A stretch of DNA of 64,000 nucleotides from Sepioteuthis lessoniana (taxonomy: Eukaryota; Mollusca; Cephalopoda; Myopsida; Loliginidae). The translations under genes and the position numbers were made by a program. Shown piece by piece: positions 54,208-64,000 of the stretch. How positions within the stretch are numbered: the first letter of the stretch is position 1; each line of letters starts with the position of its first letter. Where the stretch lies: the NCBI GenBank assembly GCA_963585895.1, contig OY757921.1, positions 56,603,454 through 56,667,453 of the forward strand, in the 5' to 3' direction. The notes beneath the pieces were generated by a model. The model was not told the origin of the DNA. It did no database searches and saw only the letters and a program-made list of their open reading frames with translations.

Positions 54208-56402
54208 TTACAGGGGCTGTGTGCCCGGACTGAATATGGCTGGGGTCAGGACGCCGACGGTCTGGCTCAGGGAACCTGTGGCCATCTCATTCGTGATGAC
54301 TCTGTCATGAGCAAAACTCCTGATGTCCCGCGGATATGTTAATTTTACTGCCCTATAAAGGTAGGGGTGCAACACACCAGGGACCCTCCCAACAAGACCC
54401 TTACATGAATGAAGATCGTCCTTGAAATATGAAATCGGGCCGAGGGCCTTGTCTGCATCACACCTTCCGACCCTTGGCCCTTGTGAATGACGGTGGTGAT
54501 CCATGCATTAGGAAAGTTTTTAGGGTCCTCCACATTTCGTCCATTTACCTCCTTGAAATTGTGGAGGACCCTCAAATCTTTTAGGAGTTGCAGCTAGACC
54601 TTGTTGAGATGATCCAGGGCCCCCTCATTCATCCGGCAAATGTTTGATCCCGAATGATGACGTGGTTTGTCCTTTTTACGTTGATGTTTCGGGACCTCAT
54701 CCTCCGAGCTGTCTATAGATGAACTCCGCTGCTGTTTCTTGGGCAGCGGAGTTACACTTGGAGATGAAGATGCTGCTGCTGTTGCTGGTGGAGACGGTTT
54801 GATGGAAGGTGAATCTAACGGCAACCGGAGGAGGAGGAGGTCCCTTTTTTTGTGGTTTCAAGATGGTCATTACTGCTCATTTTATTTCCATGGATATTTG
54901 AGGTGGAGTGGAAGGTGGTCTGATGATTCTTGGCCGCTTTGGAGATGAAGACGTGGAATGAGGGGGCTCTGGTCGTGGAGACGATTTACGCTCCTGGTCC
55001 AGCCGCTTTTTGAATTCCCGGAGTTTTTCAAATTTCTCCTGGCCTGGGCTGAAGGATCTGACATTGGGAGGAGTGGGCTGTTTAGGGGGAGTCTTGAGTG
55101 GGTATTTAGATTTAGGGGAAATTATTGTTTGGGCATAGGATTTGGATCTTGGAGGAGAGCTGGTAGAATTGAACTTTGATTGACTTTGTGAAGGGGATGA
55201 ACTGTTGGTGCCCACTTGGGACGACTTTCGGGAGTGAGGATCCGCAGGTTGGATCTTCCTCCCACCTTTCCCCACAGTCAGCTACTCGGCCCCTGCCTCT
55301 TCGGTGCTAACCATAGGAGACGAAGGGGGAGTGGTTTTTTTTTTATTTCCACTGATGTGGGTGAGACTACAAGAGCCTCCTTTTCGTTGTTTGTTGAAAC
55401 AGGTGGGAGGGTACTGGGATTCTGGTCGGGCTTTTTTGGGGCCTTCTTCCTCGGGCAAACTGCGGAGAGGTGACCAATGTCACCGCAGTGCCAGCTGGCA
55501 GTTTTATGTCCAGAGACGATTACTGGAAGCCTGTGCCCTTCCACATCCACCCAGTTGGGAACGGAGTAGAAGGTCTTAACATCCAACATAATGTTGAACC
55601 TCCATTCCCCGCGCATTCCGTCATGCGTCGCTGAGACAATATCACCAAATTGTAGCATAAAAGTAGCTAAATTTGCGACTCTGAGGAAGCTAGGGACCTC
55701 ATATACTGATACCATGGTCCGCCGCTTCCCCATATATTCGGTTCGGAAAAAGTATTCTTTGTTTTCTAAAGATTTTCTGGTTAGGGTGACGGCTTCTTCA
55801 ACAGTCGGTATCAATATATCCCAGAAAGTGGAAGAGGTACTAGCTATTATGGCTTGTACCTTTACGCCCAGGCTAGATAGTTGACGCAATACCATGTCTT
55901 TGGCGAGCTTAACGCTCTTACGTGACCGTTTGTCCACAACAAAGACAGACACCGTTCTTTTCTTTTGGTCTTGCCTTACTTCCTCCAAATTGAACATAAG
56001 ACCATGCTCCTGCACTTCGCTGGAGATGTCCTTTGCCCGCTGGAATAAGTCATCGACCTTGACCTGTAATTTCGGTGGCGCTGTCCAACTATTCTCTGTT
56101 GTTTTGACATTTTTGTCTTGAGGTATGTAAGTAGAAATGGGGGATTTACTCTCATGGTCTGGGGCAGGGGTATTTTTGGGCAATGGTGATTTTTACATTA
56201 TGGTCAGGGGAGGGGCAGTTTTGTCGGGGGAGGGTAATTTTCCACTTTGGATTTTGTGTGGAGATAGTGATTTTTCTTTTTGGTCAGGGGGAAGGGCATT
56301 TTTGGAAGAGGGTGATTTGATTTTCTTTTTCTGGTGGGGAGGATCACCCTTATTGGGGGAGAATAAGGCCTTTATGGCCAAGCCGTCTGACCGGCCGGCC
56401 AT
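54208..56402 (-). pseudogene. Tx1-like LINE ORF1, decayed
   Basis: Matches the 710-aa ORF1 at 20524-22656 over most of its length. The longest open part (56183-55278) covers the RNA-binding-like region and the zinc knuckle, which reads SWHCGDIGHLSAVC. The first knuckle cysteine is replaced by Ser. Frameshifts and stops separate the N-terminal basic part, the Pro/Ser-rich linker and the C-terminal domain. Confidence 0.85.
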
Positions 56403-56560
56403 GAATGATGGGACACCTAAAGAACTAAAAGGGTGATGGGAAAATAAGAAAAACTAAAAATAAAAAGGGAAAAAAGGACTTATCTGAAGTTCCAATCAAG
56501 GTCAGAAATTTCAGTCCAGCCGGGAGAAGCCAACGTAGAATGAAATGGTCCAATGAACGA

Positions 56561-56617
56561 AGTGGTCTGATGAACAATATTTTTTTCCCTTTTAAACAGC
56601 TGAAAAAGAAAATTTTC
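56561..56617. other. Short spacer between LINE 5' end and LTR element
   Basis: About 57 bp of AT-rich sequence without homology to the intact LINE leader. It may be the only original flank left between the two insertions. Confidence 0.4.
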
Positions 56618-56989
56618 TGAAAATTCAAAGCGTGCACGGACATGTCTGTAGAGTAAAAGCAAGAAACAGATATGGCTGCTTCTAGCACTATATGTAACGT
56701 TGGGTGATCTCGAACCAGCGAGAGTCGATTTGTACGTATACAAATTCTTTTGAGATCGAGCGAGCATATAAACGCATGCTGACGGCTAGAAGGGGTCATT
56801 TTTTTTCTCGGTGAATCAATTGACGAATACGCACGGAGTCTGTTAAAACTTGAAGGAAGGAGAGAAGGAAAGAGAGGAAAGGAAAAGGGAAGGAAACTAG
56901 GAAAGGGACGCACTCGTATTGACACGCACAAGCCTTAACATTGTTGAGAAACTGATTTGCGAAATTCATTGTTGCAGCATTCCGACACA
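56618..56989 (+). repeat. 5' LTR of LTR-lineage-2 copy 3
   Basis: It begins TGAAAATTCAAAG and ends TTCCGACACA. A TATA-box-like GCATATAAACGC lies near 56763. The leader AGCTATTTC follows, and the gag ATG is only 17 bases downstream. Confidence 0.85.
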
Positions 56990-59900
56990 AGCTATTTCAG
57001 CTATTATGGCCTTCGACGCCAAATTAATTCCCCTCTTTGACGGGACTGATTCTGGGCAATCGGTAGTTGAATGGGTGGAGAAAGAATTAGTGTGCCGATT
57101 GAGCGGAGCGAAGAATGTTGAATGCGTAGTTCCAATGCGCCTCTCGGGTGGCGCGTATGCAGTTTATTAGCAGCTAAGCGAAGAAAAGAGGGCCAACTTT
57201 GCTTGTATAAAAGACGTTTTATACACAGCATTTGCCATCAATCCCGTGACGGCATATAAGCAGTTTGTAGCGCACCATTTGCGTCTGGGGGAAACGGTTG
57301 ACGTTTTTTTTGGCAGAGCTATGCAAGCTTGCGACTCAGTTCGGAGGTATGACGGAGCGGGGTTTGGTCTGTGCGTTCATTGCTGTGTTACCAGAGCATA
57401 CAGAGAAACTTCTTCAGGCCACTACCCAGGTTGACGACTTGCCGATATCTGAAATATTGGCCCACGCCCGAGCAATATTGAAAGACTGTTTCACAGGTAT
57501 AGAGTTGACAGCCGCAGCAGCTCAACTACCAAGATGTCAGGAAAAGGAGACTACAGCTCCAAGTAGATGCTACATATGTCAGGAACCCAACCATATGGCT
57601 TGAGATTGTCTTAGGCAGTGCGAAACTCTCAAGCCCCAAAAATTTCTCACTTGTTATTGGTGCAAGCGACAGGGTCACATTGCATGAAATTGTCTGGGGA
57701 AACGAACAAGGGGATGAGTCTTCAGCGCCAGTCTCCTCCCCAAACCTCATCTGAACGGCACGCTGCCTGCAGTCACTGTGTGGATTGACGGAGTAAGGCG
57801 TACTGCCCTGGTGGATACAGGCTGCATGCAAACCCTCGTACGCAAGCCATGCTGTCAGACGTGGGAGAAAAAGAAGGTCCCCTTGCTAGTTGTTGGAGGG
57901 AGTTCGTCAATGTGTTGTGGAGAGAGTGTGGTCCAAATTGGTATCGGTAATGGACCTTCAGTCGCTGTATGAGCTCAGGTTGTAGATGGTGATCTGCTTG
58001 GATATGATCTGCTACTTGGGCTGAATGCGATCCGATAATTGGGTGGAATGGCTATGTCTGACACCGGCGAAGTGAGATTTCCTCAGCACAAAAGACTGTT
58101 TGCTGCCATCACCCTTGACGAACCTGACTTTCACGATGAATATGATGAGGCCAAGCATGTATGGACCACATCTTGGAAATGGTCTAGCGACCAGCCGCCT
58201 GTATCTCTGAAAAACGGGCTCTCAGAATATCCTACCCCTAAGCGACTCCAAGGTGAATATAAGCAGGGGTTGCAGGCTTGGATTCAGAACGGTTGTCTGA
58301 TTCCATACTCGGAGAACGAACTTGGACCCCCTAAAGGCCTGATACTGCTAATGGCTATACTACAGGAAAATAAGCAGAAGGTCCGGCCAGTAATGGACTA
58401 TCGTGAGCTGAATGAGCATGTGAATGCTTATACGGCAAATGCGGACGTGTGTGCTCAAACCATGAGGGAATGGCGACAGCAGGGGCCACAAGCTGCTATA
58501 GTGGATCTGTGCCGGGCATATCTGCAGATTCACATTGACAAGTCGTTGTGGCCATTCCAAACTGTGAAAATTAAAGGGCAGAGGTATTGCCTTACCTGTT
58601 TGGGGTTCGGGCTAAACGTAGCTCCACAGATCATGCGGTCTGTTGTAAAAGCTGTGATCGGGCAAGATAAAACCGTCGATGGCACCACTTTCTCATACGT
58701 TGATGACATATTTGTTAATGAGAGTGTGCGTTCGGCAGTTCAAGTGAAAATGCATCTTGAACTGTTTGGGCTGACTTGCAAGGATCCAGAACAACTGAGT
58801 AGTAGCGCTTGTTTGTTGGGCGTATACGTTTGAGAGGAGCACGGTAAACTTAGATGGTGACGCGACAGCGAGAGTCCGAATGTTCCTGACGTACTTACAC
58901 GTCATACTGTCTTTTCTGTGTGTGGGCGGCTGACCGGGCATTTTCAATGTGCGGCTGGCTTCGTGTCACAGCCACGTTTGTGAAATGGAGAGCAAACGCC
59001 GTAACGACATGGTGGGACGATGAAACACAAGACCCCCTGTTGCGTCGAATGCTTGAAAAAATCATATTGAGATTGTCACAAACTGACCCAGTGCATGGTG
59101 ACTGGTGCGTGAATGGTCAGGAAGTCACTGTGTGGGTGGATGCAAGCTCCCTGGCCACTGGTGTGACTGTTGAATATGATGGAGGTAATTTACTAAACTT
59201 TTTGCTTAGATGTGGCACAGGGCCATATGAAAGGGGCACCCAATGAGACTGTTGAATATGATGGAGCCATTATTGAAGACGCAAGTTGGCTATGACTGGT
59301 GCACGCAGATAAGCACATCAATCTGGCAGAGCTTGATGCAGTGTTAAGGGGCGTTAATCTGGCACTACACTAGAGGGTGAGCGTGAACACCTGTGGACGG
59401 ACTCGGCCTGCGTGCACCAATGGATTTCTGACACCCTGTCCGGGAAAGCAAGGTTATGGACTAAGGTGGCGTCAGAGATGCTAATAAGATGCCAACTGAG
59501 TACGCTCCATGAATTAGCGGCAGAGTATGGACTGATGATTGACGTGGCATTCGTTAAATCTCATGCAAACCAAGCTGATCCACTCACTAGAGAAAGAAGC
59601 GGAACCCACTGAGCCAGTATGCGCCGCGTCCATACGGGAGCTGGATCTCACTTGCATTCAGACTATTCACTGATCTTGTGGACATCCTAGTGTAAAGTGC
59701 ACACGCTACTTCGTAAAACTGGTAAGGTCTCTAAAGCAGCTGTGTGAGAGGTAGTTAGTGCAAGGAGTGTCAGTCCAGTGTCAGATCCAGCCCTGGTAAG
59801 TTGGAAGGCAGGCAGACTGGACGTATGCGAGAACTGGAGGAGGGTTGGAATGGATGTAACCCACCTTGAAGGTCAGCATTATTTAACCTTGATGGACTGT

Positions 59901-60732
59901 GGTCCCTGTTGATTTGCTATTTGGAGGCCGTTATTGTGCCAGGATTCTGCCAGCATCATTCAGCAGTTGGAGACCGTATTTTGTGAGAGGGGGGCGCCTG
60001 TTGAGCTACTCACAGATAACGCCACAACCTTTAGTGGAGAGATTTTCTCTAAATTCGCCGAGCACTGGGGCATCCAGATAAGATTCTGATGTGCATATGT
60101 ATCGGCTGGTAATGGGATTGTTGAGAGATCTCACCGTACAATAAAGCACATTGCCACAAGAACACGGTGCTCAATAATGGAGGCAGTGTACTGTATAATG
60201 TGACTCCCAAAGATGATGCGTCGGCTTCAATCGCACCTGCCAACATGATATATTCTTATCCGGCCCGTATAAAAGGCATTGATGTCATATTACCACTGGA
60301 GGATGCTGGTCCCGGCAGTTATAAGGTAGAGGATAATTTTTGGGTCAAGATCCCACATGGGTGATGTACAACCCAGTTTGGAAATGGGACAATAACAGGT
60401 GTGTACAGCCCACATGCAGTCCTTGTTGACGGGACACCCCACCACGTAAAGGATGTTCATCCACTGCGAGGAGTAGACACCACCAATCGCAGCATCACTT
60501 CCTCTGAAGACGAAGCGCCAATGCTGTATTTAACACTGGAGGATCCCGCAGCATCTGAAAGCGATCACAGCGACCGTGGTCAGTATGAGCCCAGAGACAC
60601 ATCCGAGGATGAAGATATTGTCGAGAGTGTCCCATTTAGACGAAGTTGCAAACTAAAGAGACCTTCTCCATGCTGTACGTTGTGTGATTTCCAAATCAGG
60701 TAGGAGTGTGAATGTAATGGACACAACGTACC

Positions 60733-61113
60733 TGGAAATTCAAAGTGTGCACGGATGTGACTGGTCTGTAGAGTAAAAGCAAAAAACAGATATGGCTGCT
60801 TCAAGCACTATATGTAACGTTGGGTGATCTCGAACCAGTGAGAGTCGATTTGTGCATATGCAAATTTTTTCGAGATCAGGCGAGCATATAAATGCAGTGA
60901 TGGCTAGAAGGGGTCATTTTTTCTCAGTGAATCAATTGACGAATACGCACGGAGTCTGTTAAAACTTGAAGGAAGGAGAGAAGGAAAGAGAAAGAAGGAG
61001 GGAAGGAAAAGGAAAGGAAACGAGGAAAAGGAAGCACTCGTATTGACACGCACAAGCGTTAACATCGTTGAGAAACTGATTTGTGAAATTCATTGCAGCA
61101 GCATTCCGACACA
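60733..61113 (+). repeat. 3' LTR of LTR-lineage-2 copy 3
   Basis: It begins TGGAAATTCAAAG and ends TTCCGACACA. It shares CTATATGTAACGTTGGGTGA and TGAATCAATTGACGAATACG with the 5' LTR. Confidence 0.85.
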
Positions 61114-62220
61114 TTGATCTATACAAAAATCAACGTTATGTGTATAAAATGTTTTAAAGTAAAACATTGATTATTATTACAATGAAGAAAATCTCATTAA
61201 ACTACTTGAATTTAGGGATATGAATATTTATGATATTTGATTTTTTGTACTTTATATTTTTATATTTCTGTCTGAGATTTATTTATTTTCGGTAGATTTT
61301 CAGTGTAACTTTTTGTGATGTTTTTTGGCAAACTTTTTTTCTCCACTTGTGATTTCAGTGGAACTTTAATACTACCATTAAAATAATTTAAAATGTGTAA
61401 ATTACCCATTGAAAATATACTTTAATCTTAAAAGTATTTCATGAACAGTTTTTATTTTCTAAATAATTGTTATGAATTTTTTAATTAAATAATTTACAAA
61501 AGAAGAAATAGAATCATTTTACTGCAATCCAATTATTTTATTCTATAAACATCTGTTAATGTAAATGATTTGTTAATTAAGTTTCTTAGGAATTTAGCTC
61601 AGAAGTTAGGGTTCTGGATCAACAACTCTGAGATCTTTCAGAGACATTCTCTTTTTAAAGAATGAACATTCTCTGAATAAGGAAAAAAATGATCTTGTAA
61701 AATCTTCAATAACAAAATTGCATAAATTTGTCATTAATTGTAAACAAAAAGTAATTACTGATATTAATCTATTATAAGTACCTATTTTAATTTTGAATAA
61801 ATATTTTGTGTATATGGAGCTTACTGTCTTAAGCTTGTTCAGACTTATGTGTGTATATTGTTTTCAGTTGAATGTTACAAAGAAAAATACTGACAAACTG
61901 AAATTAATCTATGACCAATTCTAGTCTACATATTGCAATAGCTAATAGCTTTTCTTTTCTCTTTTTTTCTAAAGAATGTCTAGTATGGTTTAAGTTCGCA
62001 GCCTTTTAGTTTGTAGTTAGATAATGACATTTTTGTGACTCCAAATAAATTTCCTCTTGATATTTGGTGTGTTATAATTTATTGGTTTATATCCAGTGAG
62101 TTGGGGATTAAATATTCTCTTTGCGAAACAGCCTGAGAATTTGGATTTATTGTCCAACAACCAATATTATAGCAACTTCAACACCACAACTTATGGCGCT
62201 CTTATTATTTTGTTGATTTT
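61114..62220. other. AT-rich DNA, nothing recognised
   Basis: No exon, RNA gene or transposon signature stands out. An A-box-like TTTAGCTCAGAAGTTAGGG near 61594 has no convincing B box. Confidence 0.45.
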
Positions 62221-62234
62221 TATGAATTAGTGCA

Positions 62235-62515
62235 CACTTACCAGACCATTGGCCTAATGAGTATAGTGTTCACCAGTGGTCTTGGAGACCAGGGTTCAAT
62301 CCCAGGTTGAGTCATACCAAAGACTCAAAAGTGGTACTTGATGCCGCCTTGCTTAACACTCAGCTTTATAATGTAAGAATCAAGGGTAAAGTGGAGCAGT
62401 CCAGGGAATGGAGTAGCGCCCTCCTCTACACCATGGTGTAGTAGCTATTGAAAAGGGAACCTTCGAGTCACTTTTGATTAAGATCGCCAACTTTACTTTT
62501 TTTTTACTTTACTTC
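62235..62515 (+). repeat. tRNA-derived SINE
   Basis: An A-box-like TTGGCCTAATGAGTATAGTG near 62250 and a strong B box GGGTTCAATCCC near 62291 have tRNA spacing. A GC-richer body follows (GATGCCGCCTTGC, CCCTCCTCTACACCATGG), then a T-rich tail. The head does not fold as an intact tRNA by eye. Confidence 0.65.
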
Positions 62516-62899
62516 TGTTAGTACATAATACTCTTTTCTTGTGTATTCTATATGATCCATGAAGCATATTCCCAAATTTATCCTTAATTGTTCTGCATTA
62601 TGAGTACCTCATTGTGATGTAATAGTTAACAAACTAGGTTAGCAGGTCATTGTTAGTGTGTTTAATTTTCAGTTGGTACTTCACATTTCTGATCTTATGC
62701 CATGCTAAGTTTAGTAAATGATTATATTTTGTATTGAAAAGTATAAGTGTGTGACTACTTTTGTTTACATGAAGCAAAATAACACATTGCTTCATATGTC
62801 TTTCATAGAAGCAACCATTTGTAATATGAGACATGTGCATGTGCAGTTTCAAGTCATTGTGCTTCTATCACTTATAAATATGTATGTGTTATTGTGTAT

Positions 62900-64000
62900 A
62901 TTTAATGCTCAAATAAGCAAAGACAAAAATAACAAATTCTGCTTACACAGCTCATCAAACAGAAATGAGGGAATATCTAGCAGATTTTTCATTTGAGGAT
63001 AGGCTAGCATGCTTTAATTCTAAATTCCAAAAAGTGAGGGAAAACTATGAATCTATACCTACCCAAATAACTCTAATGTACAGCTAGATTATATATTCAT
63101 GAACAAGAAGTGGATGAATAGTGCTCTGAACTGTGAGGTATACTCTTTTGAAGGATTATCTTCTAATGACAGAATTGTCAGAGCAAAGACATGCCTGAGT
63201 TTATGCAGAAATAAGAAACAGTCAAAACTACACATTATGACTGGTCCTCACTTACCGATACAGATATTAGCAATTAATATGGTTGCTGTAAGAAACAAAT
63301 ATGATACTCTTCAGGAGATATCTAAAATATATACTCTGAATGACAAATATAAAAATTTTATCCCTGCCCACATAGATAGCAGCAGCAGAGTGCATACAAA
63401 CCAAACCAAGAGTCAAGTGTAGAGTTCTATGAGAGTCACTAGTAGTTAGGAAAAAACAATATAGCATAAAGATAGTATACTTACTTTATAAAAGAAACCC
63501 GACAAATGCCAACATACAGAAACTTAAAAAATCCCAGAGAGAACTAACATATACCAAAAAGAACAATAATTATATGTTTAAGGTCAGATCAATAAAATCA
63601 GAAATTCAGTAGAAGATAGACAATCACGAATAACATGGCAGACAGTAAATTATAGCAAAAAAAAAAACACCTTGAGAGCAAAACTGAATGCTGCTAGGTA
63701 AGAAGAATGAATACAGAAGTGAAAAGAACATTTCAAGAATCTGCTGGGGAAACTTCCTTAAAGTCACTGATAAATCTATCGCGAAAATCATGAATAGCCA
63801 ATTAGACATCAAACTAAGAGAGTTTACAGAGGAAGAATTTAATGTATTACTGACAAAAATTAAAAGCAGAAAAGCTGCAGGACTCAACAAAATACCTCCA
63901 GAAGTATGGAAGACAAGGAAATTTAAATTACTTTTTTTTTTTTTTTTTTTTTTTTTTGCAATGCTATATATAAACAAAATACAATAATGAAATGGACAAA
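62900..64000 (+). mobile_element. RTE-like LINE fragment running off the window
   Basis: It starts within the endonuclease (ISKDKNNKFCLHSSSNRNEG) and continues through MNKKWMNSALNCEVYSFEGL, VAVRNKYDTLQEIS and FTEEEFNVLLTKIKSRKAAG to IPPEVWKTRKF, close to the start of the RT core. After a run of about 27 T (63931-63957) the homology resumes as CNAIYKQNTI. Stops and frameshifts split it. It is the least decayed of the three copies of this family here, and is 5'-truncated. Confidence 0.78.
63931..63957 (+). repeat. Poly-T run inside the RTE-like LINE
   Basis: About 27 consecutive T replace the codons expected between KTRKF and CNAIY. It may be slippage in the LINE or the tail of a lost insertion. 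Confidence 0.75.

Larger units (their letters stand above)
49916..56560 (-). mobile_element. Decayed Tx1-like LINE (second near-full copy)
   Basis: A minus-strand copy of the element at 16.3-22.8 kb. It has a 5' leader (to about 56560), ORF1 (56402-54208, interrupted several times), ORF2 (54207-51369, interrupted) and a 3' UTR down to 49916 ending in AATAAATAAA. ORF2 has lost roughly 200 codons between the KQSF and MRVV segments (near 51640), a smaller segment near 51860 and several short ones. Between the ORFs it reads TAAATG where the intact copy has TAATG. A mariner sits in the 3' UTR. An LTR element abuts each end: copy 2 at 49915 and copy 3 about 60 bp beyond the 5' end. Confidence 0.85.
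56618..61113 (+). mobile_element. LTR retrotransposon fossil, second lineage (copy 3 of 3)
   Basis: A plus-strand element with LTRs 56618-56989 and 60733-61113 that differ at many sites by eye, so older than copy 2. Parts: gag from 57007 with two knuckle-like motifs (about 57560-57690), protease (around 57790-57830, LVDTG), reverse transcriptase (about 58100-58830, with YVDD), RNase H (about 59100-59600), integrase (about 59680-60260) and a C-terminal tail with GTPHHVKDVH (about 60290-60700). Broken, with several breaks, although the reverse transcriptase part is long and open. The bases flanking the two ends do not match, so no target duplication is evident. Confidence 0.82.

Overview
This is a eukaryotic, AT-rich genomic window with no bacterial gene organisation. 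It looks like a marine invertebrate, and a mollusc such as a cephalopod is my best guess. That guess rests on the mix of repeats: an RTE-like LINE, a Tx1-like LINE, tRNA-derived SINEs, Mos1-like mariner debris and Ty3/Gypsy-type LTR elements. No single sequence proves the clade. Nearly all recognisable coding sequence belongs to transposable elements.

The only plausible host gene runs left to right. Its promoter (about 3230-3290) carries an RFX X-box-like site, a ZNF143/Staf-like site and a YY1-like site, with a cluster of bZIP sites further upstream (2639-2683). Exon 1 starts at 3354. Two very small, phase-compatible exons lie more than 31 kb away (35033-35074 and 36130-36170), and a weak fourth candidate lies at 38070-38125. 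I could not identify the protein. On this model, 3.4-35 kb is a single giant intron that has filled with transposons.

Layout: 1-2.6 kb, low-copy DNA with two direct tandem duplications. 2.6-3.4 kb, promoter and exon 1. 5.1-11.9 kb, a very old Ty3/Gypsy fossil with LTRs and a 5-bp target duplication, containing a solo LTR. 12.4-15.3 kb, mariner fragments, SINEs and a large fold-back. 15.4-22.8 kb, a fragment and then an apparently intact two-ORF Tx1-like LINE on the minus strand, whose ORFs are joined by a TAATG stop/start. 22.9-28.5 kb, a broken Ty3/Gypsy copy whose 3' LTR carries another inserted solo LTR. 29.6-34.0 kb, an old LTR fossil of a second lineage. 34-38.9 kb, AT-rich intron with small exons. 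38.9-40.1 kb, a composite repeat module with palindromes, a tandem array and a tRNA-like SINE that has a hammerhead-like core. 40.6-45 kb, RTE-like LINE pieces on both strands. 45.0-49.9 kb, a second copy of the second LTR lineage. 49.9-56.6 kb, a decayed Tx1-like LINE with a mariner nested in its 3' UTR. 56.6-61.1 kb, a third copy of the second LTR lineage. 61-64 kb, AT-rich DNA, a tRNA-derived SINE and another RTE-like LINE that runs off the end.

Most informative points: (i) the host-gene promoter and exon chain; (ii) the intact Tx1-like LINE with its stop/start coupling; (iii) three copies of one LTR lineage that share a short conserved leader directly after the LTR where a conventional TGG primer site would be expected; (iv) hammerhead-ribozyme-like cores in two unrelated repeat families; and (v) the 1.1-kb composite module at 38.95-40.05 kb flanked by 11-bp direct repeats.
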